A stretch of DNA of 64,000 nt from Urechidicola croceus (GTDB taxonomy: Bacteria > Bacteroidota > Bacteroidia > Flavobacteriales > Flavobacteriaceae), in contig CAJIZG010000005.1 in the NCBI GenBank assembly GCA_905181865.1, forward strand, positions 540,705 to 604,704. The letters run 5' to 3'. The notes under the pieces were generated by a model. The model worked only from the letters and a program-made list of their open reading frames with translations, ran no database searches and was not told where the DNA came from. Position numbers and translations under genes: made by a program. Every line of letters starts with the position of its first letter. The stretch's first letter is position 1. This document shows, piece after piece, positions 35,745-45,516 of this stretch.

Positions 35745-36200
35745 TTATCTTAGGTCGTTAAGGTTAAATGTTTTAGGTTTTTGAGCCGCTTGTTCGTGCT
35801 CAGCTCCTGCGTATACATATAAGTTTCTATACAATGCACTTCCTAATTTGTTTTTAGGTAACATTCCTTTTACTGCTTTTTCAACGAGACGTGTTGGGTC
35901 TTTTTGAAACATTTCAGTAGCAGTCAATGATCTTTGACCACCTGGGTAACCTGTGTGACGGATGTACGATTTTTCCGTCCACTTTTTACCAGATAATTGA
36001 ATTTTGTCAGCGTTAATTACTACAACGTTGTCACCACAATCCACGTGGGGAGTGTAGTTAGGTTTGTACTTACCTCTAATTAGCATTGCTACTTTAGAAG
36101 CAAAACGACCCAATGTTTGTCCGTCCGCATCAACAACCAACCACTCTTTGTTTACAGTTGCTTTGTTTGCCGATACTGTTTTGTAACTTAATGTGTTCAT
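35745..36200 (-). CDS. rplM: 50S ribosomal protein L13
   Basis: Early-assembly large-subunit protein of 151 residues. WLVVDADGQTLGRFASKVA and VDCGDNVVVINADKIQLSGKK (given as VDCGDNVVVINADK and IQLSGKK) are characteristic, as is KGMLPKNKLG. It heads the rplM-rpsI operon behind a textbook promoter. Confidence 0.97.
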   Translation of the reverse strand: MNTLSYKTVSANKATVNKEWLVVDADGQTLGRFASKVAMLIRGKYKPNYTPHVDCGDNVVVINADKIQLSGKKWTEKSYIRHTGYPGGQRSLTATEMFQKDPTRLVEKAVKGMLPKNKLGSALYRNLYVYAGAEHEQAAQKPKTFNLNDLR

Positions 36201-36256
36201 TACACTATTAGTTTTTGTATGTTAATAAATAATTTAATCCCTCTAAAAAGGGAGTG

Positions 36257-36287
36257 CAAATCTACAAACTAAAATTTAGATAACAAA
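36257..36287 (-). promoter_or_regulatory. Predicted promoter of rplM-rpsI
   Basis: On the minus strand, TTTG (36284-36287), 19 nt, then TAGATTTG (36257-36264), an exact match to the Bacteroidota pattern. The approximately 50-nt leader after it contains a small CCCT/AGGG hairpin. Confidence 0.82.
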
Positions 36288-36331
36288 CAGAGTTTCAGTA
36301 TATTTTGACAAGAAATGTGGAAAGCTATTTT

Positions 36332-36757
36332 TTAGGAGAAATGTATCTTTAAATCTTGTAATAGCGCATAATAAATTGGATTGCAAAAATCTGCAATATT
36401 ATCACTTTTAGCCGATGCCTATTTTGACGTCCACAATACAAAACTGGAGTTATCTGCTGAAACTTAAAACACAGTAACTTCACCAATATATCCTTCTATA
36501 TTTTCTTTAGAAGTAGGTCCCGGACCATCGTCGATATTGTAAGTGAAAGTCATGGCAGTATCATTTATAGAGAAGAGTGTTTCATGAAAAGCGTCATTTA
36601 AAATACGTTTATCGCCAAGTTCGCCCCCTTTTTTATTACCTATAATGGCTACTTTGTTGACTACATTTTTACGCCACGAAAGATTATAAAAATTTTTGAT
36701 ACTATCACAGATATCGGTTGCTGGTACATTGATAACAATTGAATTAAATCATCTCAT
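36332..36757 (-). pseudogene. Dead SRPBCC-family gene
   Basis: One continuous minus-strand frame of about 142 codons encodes a START/SRPBCC-like protein: SIVINVPATDICDSIKNFYN, KGGELGDKRILNDAFHETLF, FTYNIDDGPGPTSKENIEGY, SADNSSFVLWTSK and DNIADFCNPIYYALLQDLK. It is interrupted by three in-frame stops: TGA at codon 3 (36749-36751), TAA at 36464-36466 and TAG at 36419-36421. There are no frameshifts, so the loss is recent. Such proteins bind small hydrophobic ligands. It sits between rplM and polA. Confidence 0.85.
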
Positions 36758-36920
36758 AATTATTGAATTTAGTACGTTAAACTATTAATTTGGAGTTGTT
36801 CTCTCAAAGATAGCGAATTATTATATATTTAGGAGTTGTAAGAAACACATTCAAATTTTCCGAAGAAATTCTTCACTCCATGCAGAATGACATTGTTTCA
36901 ACGAACAACTAATAACTAAA

Positions 36921-39752
36921 TCAATGCGCATCCAACCAATTGTCGCCTATATCCATATCTACATCTAATGGAATAGATAGTTTGTAGGCGTTTTCCATTT
37001 CATGTTTAATGATAGGCTTTAGGGCTTCTAGTTCTTCTTTGTGAATATCAAAAACCAATTCATCATGCACTTGCAATAGCATTTTAGATTTGTAGTTCTC
37101 TACTTTTAAAATCTTCTGAATATTAATCATAGCGATTTTAATAATGTCTGCGGCACTTCCTTGAATGGGAGCATTTACAGCATTTCGTTCGTCAGCAGAA
37201 CGTACAATTGAATTTTGAGAATTGATATTTTTTAAATAACGCCTTCTACCCAATAAAGTTTCTACATAGCCATGTTCACGGGCAAAATCGATTTGGTTCG
37301 AAATGTATGCCTTTAAGGTTGGGAAGTTCAAATAATAAGCGTCGATTAATTCTTTGGCTTCTTTCCTGGTTAAATCTGTTTGGTTGCTCAATCCAAATGC
37401 AGAAACACCATAAATGATTCCGAAGTTTACAGTTTTAGCATTGCTTCTTTGTTCCCGTGTAACTTCTTCGATAGGAATGTTAAACACCTTTGATGCCGTG
37501 GAACGATGAATGTCTTCTCCGTTTAGGAAGGCTGTTTTCATTGCCTCATCACCACTTAATTCTGCAATCAATCTTAATTCTATTTGAGAGTAATCTGCAG
37601 CCAATAAAGTATAGTTTTCATCTCTTGGAACAAATGCTTTTCTCACTTGTTTCCCCCGCTCTGTTCTAATCGGAATGTTCTGTAAATTCGGATTATTAGA
37701 ACTCAATCTGCCTGTTGCAGCCACCGCTTGACTATAAGTTGTGTGAATTCTGCCTGTAGTTTTGTTGATTTCGTTTGGTAAGGCGTCAACATAGGTATTT
37801 TTTAATTTCACCAAGCCGCGCCATTCTAAGATTCGTGCCGCAATTTCATGATCTGTGGCAAGGTAAGAGAGCACGTCTTCACTTGTTTTGTACTGCCCCG
37901 TTTTTGTTTTTTTTGGTTTATCAACCAATTTTAAATGATCAAATAGCACTTCGCCGAGTTGCTTGGGAGAAGCTAAATTAAATTCAACTGCAGCCTCCTC
38001 GTATATTTTAGATTCTAAATTTAAAATATCTGCGGTTAGGTCTTTAGAAAGGCTTCCTAAAAATGCTGCATCGATATTGATTCCTTCCAATTCCATTTCT
38101 GCCAAGACACTCATCAATGGGATTTCAATGTCGTTGAATAAATTAGACAAGTTATTGCTCGCCAATTCTTTTTCAAAAAGTTCTTTTAATTGAAAAGTGA
38201 TGTCCGCATCTTCTACGGCGTACTCTGTTTGATCTTCTAATGACGTATCTCGCATCGATTTCTGATTCTTTCCTTTTTTACCAATTAACTTTTCTATAGA
38301 AATAGGTTGGTAGTTTAAGTAGGTTTCTGCTAATATGTTCACGTTATGCCGCAAATCTGGGTTGATTAAATAATGAGCTAGCATGGTGTCGAAAATGGGC
38401 CCGTTTACTGTAACTTCATAGTTACGTAAAACCTTGATGTCATATTTTAAATTTTGTCCAACTTTTTGAATTTCTTCATTCTCAAAAAAGGGATTGAATA
38501 CTTCCAGTTGTTTTTTAGCTTCTTCTTGATTTTCTGAAATGGGTAAGTAATACCCTTTTCCTTTTTCATAAGAAAACGCGATTCCTACTAACTGGGCTTC
38601 CATTGTGTCTAGGCTGGTTGTTTCCGTATCAAAACAAACAGACTTTTGCTGCATCAGTTTTTTAAGTAACAAAGATTTTGACAAATCATTGGTTACGAAC
38701 TGATAAAAATGATTCGTATTTTTTGCTTCTTGAAATCCACTAATAATTTCTACGGGTGTGTCTGAAGGAATAGCGAATAAATCTAATTGTGGTGAAGATT
38801 GAGGTGGTGTACCTGTAACTATTTCTATTTTCTTATCAGTACTACTTTCCTCGGTTTGTTTTGCAGGAGCCTTAAAAATACGATTAAAATTTTCATGTGT
38901 TCTTCTAAATTCTAATTCTTGAAAAATAGTTGCAACCGCTTGAAAATCGGGACTAGAAAGTTCGTAATTCTCTTCATGAAACTCAACAGGACAATCGAGC
39001 ATAATAGTTGCTAATTGCTTAGATAGTATACCAAGTTCTTTGTTGGCTTCAATCTTCTCCTTCATCTTTCCTTTCAACTCATGCGTATTCGCTAGCAAGC
39101 CTTCCATAGAGCCATAGGCTTTCAAGAATTTTTTAGCTGTTTTGTCACCAACTCCAGGAAGTCCTGGAATATTATCAACTGCATCACCCATCATTCCCAA
39201 ATAATCAATGACTTGAATTGGGTCTTCAATTTCGAACTTTGCTTTTACTTTTTCAACATCCCAAATTTCTATGCCATTCCCCATTCTTGCAGGGCGATAC
39301 ATTACTACATTTTCTGTAACCAATTGTGCAAAATCCTTATCTGGCGTTACCATAAAAGTTTTATATCCGGCTTTATCTGCCTGAACAGATAGTGTTCCAA
39401 TCAAATCATCAGCCTCAATTCCTTGAACTTCTATAATGGGAATATTCATCGCCTCCAATATCTTATGAATATAAGGAACTGCAATTTTTATGGCCTCAGG
39501 AGTTTCTTTTCTATTGGCTTTATATTCTGGAAAAGCTTCACGCCTAGCAGAAGATCCACCTTTATCAAATGCTACTGCAAGGTGATCTGGTTTTTCACGT
39601 CTTATAACATCTAAAAGCGAATTGGTAAATCCTAAAATAGCGGATGTATCCATTCCTTTAGAATTTATTTGTGGATTTTTTATGAGTGCGTAATAACCTC
39701 TAAAAATGAGCGCAAACGCATCTAATAGAAAGAGTCTTTTTTGTTCTGGCAT
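36921..39752 (-). CDS. polA: DNA polymerase I
   Basis: This is a three-domain repair/replication enzyme of 943 residues. The 5'-3' exonuclease comes first (LFLLDAFALIFRGYYAL; EGIEADDLIGTL-like VQGIEADDLIG; MMGDAVDNIPGLPGVG). An intact 3'-5' proofreading domain follows (CFDTETTSLD near 372), then the polymerase domain with DYSQIELRLIAE, NFGIIYGVSAFGLS and QVHDELVFD. A perfect TATATTTG box lies only two bases before the ATG at 39752, so the transcript may be almost leaderless. Confidence 0.97.
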   Translation of the reverse strand: MPEQKRLFLLDAFALIFRGYYALIKNPQINSKGMDTSAILGFTNSLLDVIRREKPDHLAVAFDKGGSSARREAFPEYKANRKETPEAIKIAVPYIHKILEAMNIPIIEVQGIEADDLIGTLSVQADKAGYKTFMVTPDKDFAQLVTENVVMYRPARMGNGIEIWDVEKVKAKFEIEDPIQVIDYLGMMGDAVDNIPGLPGVGDKTAKKFLKAYGSMEGLLANTHELKGKMKEKIEANKELGILSKQLATIMLDCPVEFHEENYELSSPDFQAVATIFQELEFRRTHENFNRIFKAPAKQTEESSTDKKIEIVTGTPPQSSPQLDLFAIPSDTPVEIISGFQEAKNTNHFYQFVTNDLSKSLLLKKLMQQKSVCFDTETTSLDTMEAQLVGIAFSYEKGKGYYLPISENQEEAKKQLEVFNPFFENEEIQKVGQNLKYDIKVLRNYEVTVNGPIFDTMLAHYLINPDLRHNVNILAETYLNYQPISIEKLIGKKGKNQKSMRDTSLEDQTEYAVEDADITFQLKELFEKELASNNLSNLFNDIEIPLMSVLAEMELEGINIDAAFLGSLSKDLTADILNLESKIYEEAAVEFNLASPKQLGEVLFDHLKLVDKPKKTKTGQYKTSEDVLSYLATDHEIAARILEWRGLVKLKNTYVDALPNEINKTTGRIHTTYSQAVAATGRLSSNNPNLQNIPIRTERGKQVRKAFVPRDENYTLLAADYSQIELRLIAELSGDEAMKTAFLNGEDIHRSTASKVFNIPIEEVTREQRSNAKTVNFGIIYGVSAFGLSNQTDLTRKEAKELIDAYYLNFPTLKAYISNQIDFAREHGYVETLLGRRRYLKNINSQNSIVRSADERNAVNAPIQGSAADIIKIAMINIQKILKVENYKSKMLLQVHDELVFDIHKEELEALKPIIKHEMENAYKLSIPLDVDMDIGDNWLDAH

Positions 39753-39754
39753 AC

Positions 39755-39762
39755 CAAATATA
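39755..39762 (-). promoter_or_regulatory. TATATTTG box abutting the polA start
   Basis: Exact match to TAnnTTTG on the minus strand, separated from the polA ATG (39750-39752) by two bases. No TTG was found at the normal distance upstream, so its use is uncertain. Confidence 0.45.
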
Positions 39763-39863
39763 TTAAGGGCACTAAAATTAGTGAAATGATTTTTAACAAT
39801 TGATTAACTCGAAGGCTTGTTTTTAGAAGTTTTTAAGAGATATTTTTACCAAAATACGATACT

Positions 39864-41075
39864 ATGCTAAGATGGTTACTATTAATTGCAATTCTATTAA
39901 TTATCGATTTCTATGCCTTTCAAGGAATAAAAACGTTGGTTAAATCGAAAATAGGATTATGGCTTTATTGGTTGTTTTCTATTTTTGTAGGAACAAATTT
40001 AATCTATCAGTTACATGTTCATGATCGTTCTGCTGGAATGTCTCATAGATTGATGTTTAGTTTTGCTTTTATGGTTTTATCTACGGTTCCAAAATTGATT
40101 TCAATTATTGTCTTACTTGGAGAAGATTTGGTTAGAATTACACAAACAATTACCAATTATTTTCAATCCTCTCAAGTGATGATGCCAGAGCGCAGGGCAT
40201 TTGTGAGTAAGGTAGCGCTGAGTTTAGCAGCAATTCCATTTGGAGCTATTATTTATGGAGTAATAAAAGGGAGATACAATTATAAGGTTATTCAGCATAC
40301 CTTGTTTTTTGACGATCTACCGAAAGCATTTGATGGTTTTAAACTCACGCATATTTCTGATGTGCATAGTGGTAGTTTTGATAATGATGAAAAAATAAAA
40401 GATGGGATTGATTTAATTAATCAACAAGAATCGGATGTGATTTTATTTACTGGTGACATTGTAAATAACGTAGCTTCTGAAATGGATCCTTGGATTCCTT
40501 ATTTTAAGAGGCTGAAAGCAAAAGAAGGGAAGTATTCTGTATTAGGAAATCATGATTATGGAGAGTATGTCAGTTTTAATTCGGAGGATGAAAAGAATCA
40601 GAATTTTCAGGCGATTAAAGATATTCACCCAAAAATAGGTTTCAACCTGCTGTTGAATGAAAGTGTAGATTTAAAAAGAGGCGAAGATAAAATTGCCCTA
40701 GTAGGGGTGGAGAATTGGGGAACTCGATTTAAGAAGGCAGGAGATTTGCAAAAAGCGAGTGAAGGTTTAGAAAAAGAGGCTTTTAAAATTTTATTGAGTC
40801 ATGATCCGAGCCATTGGGAATCTGAAGTGAAAAATCATAAGGACACCTATCATTTGACTTTGAGTGGACATACGCACGGTATGCAATTTGGAATAGAAAT
40901 CCCCGGATTTAGATGGAGTCCAGTACAATATGTTTATAAGTATTGGGCAGGCATATATGAAGAGTTTGGCAATTATATAAATGTAAATCGAGGATTTGGT
41001 TTTTTAGCTTTTCCAGGTCGAATTGGTATATGGCCAGAGATTACGGTTATTACTTTGAAGCGTAAGTTGTCGTGA
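39864..41075 (+). CDS. Membrane-anchored metallophosphoesterase
   Basis: The protein has 403 residues with three or four N-terminal hydrophobic segments (to about residue 130) and then a calcineurin-like phosphoesterase domain: LTHISDVHSGSF, LFTGDIVNN, LGNHDYG, LLSHDPSHW and LSGHTHGMQFGIE. These supply all metal ligands. Relatives of the YkuE/YaeI type act on lipid-linked pyrophosphates such as UDP-diacylglucosamine, but the substrate here is unknown. It is divergent from polA. Confidence 0.92.
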   Translation: MLRWLLLIAILLIIDFYAFQGIKTLVKSKIGLWLYWLFSIFVGTNLIYQLHVHDRSAGMSHRLMFSFAFMVLSTVPKLISIIVLLGEDLVRITQTITNYFQSSQVMMPERRAFVSKVALSLAAIPFGAIIYGVIKGRYNYKVIQHTLFFDDLPKAFDGFKLTHISDVHSGSFDNDEKIKDGIDLINQQESDVILFTGDIVNNVASEMDPWIPYFKRLKAKEGKYSVLGNHDYGEYVSFNSEDEKNQNFQAIKDIHPKIGFNLLLNESVDLKRGEDKIALVGVENWGTRFKKAGDLQKASEGLEKEAFKILLSHDPSHWESEVKNHKDTYHLTLSGHTHGMQFGIEIPGFRWSPVQYVYKYWAGIYEEFGNYINVNRGFGFLAFPGRIGIWPEITVITLKRKLS

Positions 41076-41120
41076 GAAAATTTTGAATTAAGAAGTATTT
41101 AACATTCGCATAACTTACTA

Positions 41121-41154
41121 TTGTAGTCTTTTTATATTAAAAATGCTATATTTG
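41121..41154 (+). promoter_or_regulatory. Predicted promoter of the thioredoxin-like gene
   Basis: TTG (41121-41123), 23 nt, then TATATTTG (41147-41154), an exact -7 match at the upper end of the usual spacing. The gene starts 78 bp downstream. Confidence 0.65.
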
Positions 41155-41231
41155 CCTGTTATAAAGGTTGTTGAGATGTAATATTTTAAAAAAATTAATA
41201 GTTAAATTCATACAATATTTTTATTTATTCT

Positions 41232-41528
41232 ATGGCAAAATTTGGAGAATTGATAGGTTCGAATATTCCGGTCTTAATAGATTTTTATACGGAATGGGAA
41301 GAGGCAGCAAACGACTTACATTCGGTATTGCGCGATGTTGCTGCGGCTTTGGGAGATAGAGCAAAAGTGATAAAAATAGATGTTGAGAAGAATGAAACTT
41401 TAGCAAATGCACTTCGTATAAAAGGGAATCCAACTTTTATTATTTACAAGGAAGGTGAAATGAAATGGCGCCAAACAGGGGAGCAAGATGCTAATACCCT
41501 TATTAACTTGGTGGAGCAGTACGTTTAA
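41232..41528 (+). CDS. Thioredoxin-fold protein lacking the redox cysteines
   Basis: The 98-residue protein is recognisably thioredoxin in order: VLIDFYTEW, then a helix, VIKIDVEKNETLANALRIKG, NPTFIIYKEGE with the cis-proline and a C-terminal helix. The WCGPC active site is replaced by WEEAA and there is no cysteine anywhere. It therefore cannot do dithiol exchange. A structural, chaperone-like or regulatory role is likely, but unknown. Its last 26 bp overlap the convergent polysaccharide deacetylase gene. I recall similar cysteine-free proteins in other flavobacteria, so this looks like a stable variant and not decay. Confidence 0.88.
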   Translation: MAKFGELIGSNIPVLIDFYTEWEEAANDLHSVLRDVAAALGDRAKVIKIDVEKNETLANALRIKGNPTFIIYKEGEMKWRQTGEQDANTLINLVEQYV

Positions 41529-42189
41529 GTATAATTGTTTTAAATTCAAAACCTTTTTGATCGAATAGTTCCAAAATTTTTGGAAGCGTATATTTCATAT
41601 TTATTTCGGCTTTTACACTGTCGTGAAAAATGATAATACTTCCGTTTTCAACAGCATCAACTACGTTTTTTAAGCATTTTTCTTTTGTGATGGACTGATC
41701 AAAATCTGCACTTAAAACATCCCACATAATTATTTTAAATCCTCTTTTAATAAGCTCCTTGGACTGTCTTCTTTTAATTTTTCCATACGGAGGTCTAAAA
41801 AGATTTAAGTTTTTGTGATTGAAGAAACCTTGCCTATCCATAGACAAGTTCGAGATCATACTATTGGTTTCCAATATATTTTCAATATATCTAGCGTTAT
41901 TAATTTTCCAGCCGTTTAAATGGTTGTATGTATGGTTCCCTATCGAATGACCTTCTTTAATAATTTTTTTAAAAATTTTAGGATGATTCTTGATATTCTT
42001 TCCTATGCAGAAAAAAGTTGCCTTTGCGTTGAACTTGCGCAAAATTTCTAGTACCCATTCTGTTATTTCAGGCGTAGGACCATCGTCAAAAGTAAGGTAG
42101 ATTTCTTTTTTGGAATTAGTAAAACTCCAAATGAAATTCGAATATAATTTTCGAATCCAATTGGGAGTTTTAATAAAATAAGGTTTCAT
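41503..42189 (-). CDS. Polysaccharide deacetylase (NodB-type)
   Basis: This metal-dependent carbohydrate esterase family 4 enzyme has 228 residues. The motifs are in order: LTFDDGPTPEITEWVL (catalytic base and metal Asp), HSIGNHTYNHLNGW (metal histidines), RPPYGKIKR, DVLSADFD and IIIFHDS. There is no clear signal peptide, though the N-terminus is basic and aromatic. Possible targets are peptidoglycan or surface glycan N-acetyl groups. It lies 3 bp after the DUF2723 gene, so the two are co-transcribed. Confidence 0.92.
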   Translation of the reverse strand: MKPYFIKTPNWIRKLYSNFIWSFTNSKKEIYLTFDDGPTPEITEWVLEILRKFNAKATFFCIGKNIKNHPKIFKKIIKEGHSIGNHTYNHLNGWKINNARYIENILETNSMISNLSMDRQGFFNHKNLNLFRPPYGKIKRRQSKELIKRGFKIIMWDVLSADFDQSITKEKCLKNVVDAVENGSIIIFHDSVKAEINMKYTLPKILELFDQKGFEFKTIILKRTAPPS

Positions 42190-42192
42190 GAT

Positions 42193-45100
42193 TTATTCGC
42201 TCAAAAAATTATTGAATAAATCTAAGTGCTCTTTGTATTTTTCTCGTGCAGAAGTTGCGTATTCTTCAGTGTCAAATACTAGTGCTGTTTGAATTAGTTG
42301 GTTATACATGAGTAGGTTCGTTTTAATTTCGTCAAAAACAATATTAATTAATTGCTCATCAAAAGTGCTATAGTAGCGCAAGTTTTGAGTAAATTTCTCT
42401 GCCAATTGGTCGTTTAATTTTCGAGCTTTTTCAATTTCACCCATTCTGTAATAGGCATCTGGCATTCCCAATGTCATTCCGTAATGTAGAAAGCCATCAA
42501 TTGGTAATTTTTCTAAAGAAAGATCTAGAATTTCTTCCGCTTTAATGGTATCTCCTTCTCTCATTAAAACATCTACAAGTCGCATCATATTGTTTCTCAG
42601 GGAAACTGCATTTTTACGAGTTTCTACATCAATATATATCTTACCATCATTAATGTTTTTCCAATCAACATTTTTCCAATAATTATAGTTCATTTCAGTA
42701 TCTAAACGCCCCATGTCAAACAAACTTGCTCCGTTTAACGGAGTTTTTATTGGGACAAATTTAAAGACCAGACCGTCTGCCTGTAAGTAGTCTTTTAGCC
42801 AAATATATTCGTCATCTGCAGATGCGCCACCAGTAAAGTACATTGGATGCTTCCAATTGTTATTCGCTAAAATATCTAACATTAAAATTCTATTTTTTGT
42901 AATTCCTCCTTTGTCAATTTCTATATCAATATAAGGAACGATCAAATCAGCATCTTTAGATTTAACGAGGCCACTGGCTAAGACGGCCTCTTTATCCACT
43001 GGGATTCTAATTTTATTTGTAGGATACGTTTTTTCCTTTTTATCATTCTGAGTTTCAATATAGGTTACATCATTTTTACTTTGAATCCATCGCATAAAAT
43101 AGTCAATAGTAATAATGCTATCTTTAAATTGAGGTAACTCGTAATGATATGCCACATCCATGGTACCATATTTATATTCGTTATGGGTTAATTGAGATGG
43201 AATAGGATCTGCTTTATAAGTTTTCCTTTTCATCTGATCGATATACCAAGCTGTTGCAAAAAGGCTAGTGTTTATCAATTTAATGTCCGTTCTATAATTT
43301 TCAACTTCTTGCATGTACCATAATGGGAACGTGTCATTATCTCCAATAGTAAACATTATTGCATTTTTTGCACATGAGTCTAGATAGGCTTTTGCGTTTA
43401 GATGAGAGGTGTATCTATTAGATCTATCATGGTCATCCCAGTTTTGTGCAGCCATTAAAACAGGTACGGCAATTAACGTAACAACTGTGACTCCAATTGC
43501 TGCCATTTTTTTAGGTGCAAACTCTTTAATTGTCTTAAAAATTGCCATCACTCCAAATCCAATCCATATGGCAAAAACATAAAATGAGCCAACTACTGCA
43601 TAATCTCGTTCACGAGGTTCAAATGGTTTGGGGTTGGTATAAAATATAATCGCTAATCCTGTAAAGAGGAAAAAGAGTAGTAATGTGTAAAAATTCTCTT
43701 TATCATTTTTCAGATGAAAAAGTAAGCCTATAATTCCAAGAATTAAAGGAAAGAAGAAATAGGTGTTGCGACCTTTATTATTTGCAATATCATCGGAAAG
43801 ATTTGTTTGAGGGCCTAACCGAATAGCGTCAATAAAATTAATTCCACTTAGCCAATTTCCATTATGAAGATCTAAATTTCCTTGAATATCATTTTGACGA
43901 CCTGTAAAATTCCACATAAAGTATCTTCCATACATATAGCCAAATTGAAAATCGATCATGAATTTCAGATTTTCTATCAAAGTTGGTCTTCGATTACTGC
44001 TTTGAGGAATGCCGGCTATAGACTTGTAATATTGAACTGTAGTGGGAGATGGGGAGACCATTCTTGGAATCAATCCCTTATGCTTACCGCTGTAATTTGG
44101 CAGTACATTTTTGTAGTCATTTACAATAATATATTTTCCAGCCTTTTCGTCTTTCTCATATTTGGGCTTGTCATCTCTAAATGGTTTGCTCTTATTTTGT
44201 TGCCTTTCATTTGTATGCATTGAATAGTAACTATCATAAAATACACTGGCATCTCCATACTGTTCGCGATTGTAGTAGGCAAGTAATTCTCGCGCACTTG
44301 AGGGGTTATTTTCATTAATCGTTGTATTTGCATTAGCTCTTATCGGAAGCATGAGCCATGATGAAAACCCAATCATTACAAATAAAACTGAAAGGATAAG
44401 TGTATTAGCCTGAACTAAATTCTTTTGTCTCGTATATCGTATTCCGAAATAAAACGCAGCGATAAGAATTAGAAAAGCGATGATACTTCCAGAATTGAAA
44501 GGAAGCCCAATCTTATTAATAAAGAACAATTCTAAAGCACTGAAATATTTAAGCGTGAAAGGGAACAAAAATTTAAAAACAAAAAGTAATACTGCTATTG
44601 CTGCTATATTGGCAATAATGAATTTTTTTCTTGAAATATCCTTATAATATTTAAAAAAGTAAATAAATACAATTGATGGAATTACCAATAGCGAAAGTAT
44701 ATGTACACCAAACGAAAGTCCAACTACAAAACTGATGATTAAAAGCCATTTATTTCCTTTGGGTTTATGCATCTCAGCTTCCCATCGAATGGCTAACCAA
44801 AAAAGCAATGCCATTAAAAAGGAAGACATTGCATAAACTTCTCCTTCTACAGCGCTAAACCAAAAACTATCTGAAAAGCAATAAGCGAGCGACCCTACAA
44901 GTCCGCTGCCTAGAACAGCATAAGAATTTGCTACTGATATGTCATCGGATTTTGAAATGACCTTCTTTGCTAATGCCGTAATTGTCCAGAATAAAAATAA
45001 TATAGTAAACGCACTAGACAAAGCTGACATGAAATTAACCATTGTAGCAATTTGAGTTACTTCTGAAGTGAACATGGCAAAAAATGCTCCAAGAATTTGA

Positions 45101-45276
45101 AATAGCGGTGCACCTGGTGGATGGCCAACTTCTAATTTTACGGCTGTTGAAATATATTCACCGCAATCCCAATAACTAACAGTAGGTTCCAGGGTAAGGG
45201 TATAAGTTAGCAGGGCTACTACAAATACTGTCCAGCCAAGGATTGTATTTAGTTTAATATAGTTCATTGAAGGCAT
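42193..45276 (-). CDS. DUF2723 multi-pass membrane protein, GT-C-like
   Basis: The 1027-residue protein has a membrane part of a dozen or so helices (through about residue 620) and a large extracytoplasmic C-terminal region ending in TPR-like helices (SLEKLPIDGFLHYGMTLG and MGEIEKARKLNDQL). Near the N-terminus, EPTVSYWDCGEYISTAVKLE followed by GHPPGAPLF carries the acidic residue typical of polyprenyl-sugar-dependent (GT-C fold) transferases. The family is common in Bacteroidota, and a lipid-linked-sugar glycosyltransferase role is inferred from fold. It is paired with the deacetylase gene. Confidence 0.88.
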   Translation of the reverse strand: MPSMNYIKLNTILGWTVFVVALLTYTLTLEPTVSYWDCGEYISTAVKLEVGHPPGAPLFQILGAFFAMFTSEVTQIATMVNFMSALSSAFTILFLFWTITALAKKVISKSDDISVANSYAVLGSGLVGSLAYCFSDSFWFSAVEGEVYAMSSFLMALLFWLAIRWEAEMHKPKGNKWLLIISFVVGLSFGVHILSLLVIPSIVFIYFFKYYKDISRKKFIIANIAAIAVLLFVFKFLFPFTLKYFSALELFFINKIGLPFNSGSIIAFLILIAAFYFGIRYTRQKNLVQANTLILSVLFVMIGFSSWLMLPIRANANTTINENNPSSARELLAYYNREQYGDASVFYDSYYSMHTNERQQNKSKPFRDDKPKYEKDEKAGKYIIVNDYKNVLPNYSGKHKGLIPRMVSPSPTTVQYYKSIAGIPQSSNRRPTLIENLKFMIDFQFGYMYGRYFMWNFTGRQNDIQGNLDLHNGNWLSGINFIDAIRLGPQTNLSDDIANNKGRNTYFFFPLILGIIGLLFHLKNDKENFYTLLLFFLFTGLAIIFYTNPKPFEPRERDYAVVGSFYVFAIWIGFGVMAIFKTIKEFAPKKMAAIGVTVVTLIAVPVLMAAQNWDDHDRSNRYTSHLNAKAYLDSCAKNAIMFTIGDNDTFPLWYMQEVENYRTDIKLINTSLFATAWYIDQMKRKTYKADPIPSQLTHNEYKYGTMDVAYHYELPQFKDSIITIDYFMRWIQSKNDVTYIETQNDKKEKTYPTNKIRIPVDKEAVLASGLVKSKDADLIVPYIDIEIDKGGITKNRILMLDILANNNWKHPMYFTGGASADDEYIWLKDYLQADGLVFKFVPIKTPLNGASLFDMGRLDTEMNYNYWKNVDWKNINDGKIYIDVETRKNAVSLRNNMMRLVDVLMREGDTIKAEEILDLSLEKLPIDGFLHYGMTLGMPDAYYRMGEIEKARKLNDQLAEKFTQNLRYYSTFDEQLINIVFDEIKTNLLMYNQLIQTALVFDTEEYATSAREKYKEHLDLFNNFLSE

Positions 45277-45400
45277 AAGTTGATTTTATCAATCGCAAAT
45301 TTACTAAAAATAAGTCATGCAATAAAACGGTGTAATCGCTGATTAAGTATTAAATAGATTTTAAAAGTAACACCTGTTTTAAAAAAGTAAAAAAATGTTT

Positions 45401-45428
45401 GTGAAATTAAAAGATTGCAGTAAATTTG
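45401..45428 (+). promoter_or_regulatory. Predicted promoter of tRNA-Gln
   Basis: TTG (about 45401-45403) followed after roughly 17 nt by TAAATTTG (45421-45428), an exact -7 match; the tRNA starts 10 nt downstream. Confidence 0.72.
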
Positions 45429-45438
45429 CACCCGAAAT

Positions 45439-45513
45439 TGTCCCATGGTGTAATTGGTAACACACCGGTTTTTGGTACCGACATTCAAGGTTCGAGTCCT
45501 TGTGGGACAACCA
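45439..45513 (+). tRNA. tRNA-Gln (TTG anticodon)
   Basis: This is a complete 75-nt cloverleaf with encoded CCA. The acceptor TGTCCCA pairs with TGGGACA, the anticodon loop is TTTTGGT with anticodon TTG, and the T loop is TTCGAGT. It marks the left border of an accessory region; an integrase remnant lies about 300 bp downstream. Confidence 0.96.
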
Positions 45514-45516
45514 CTT

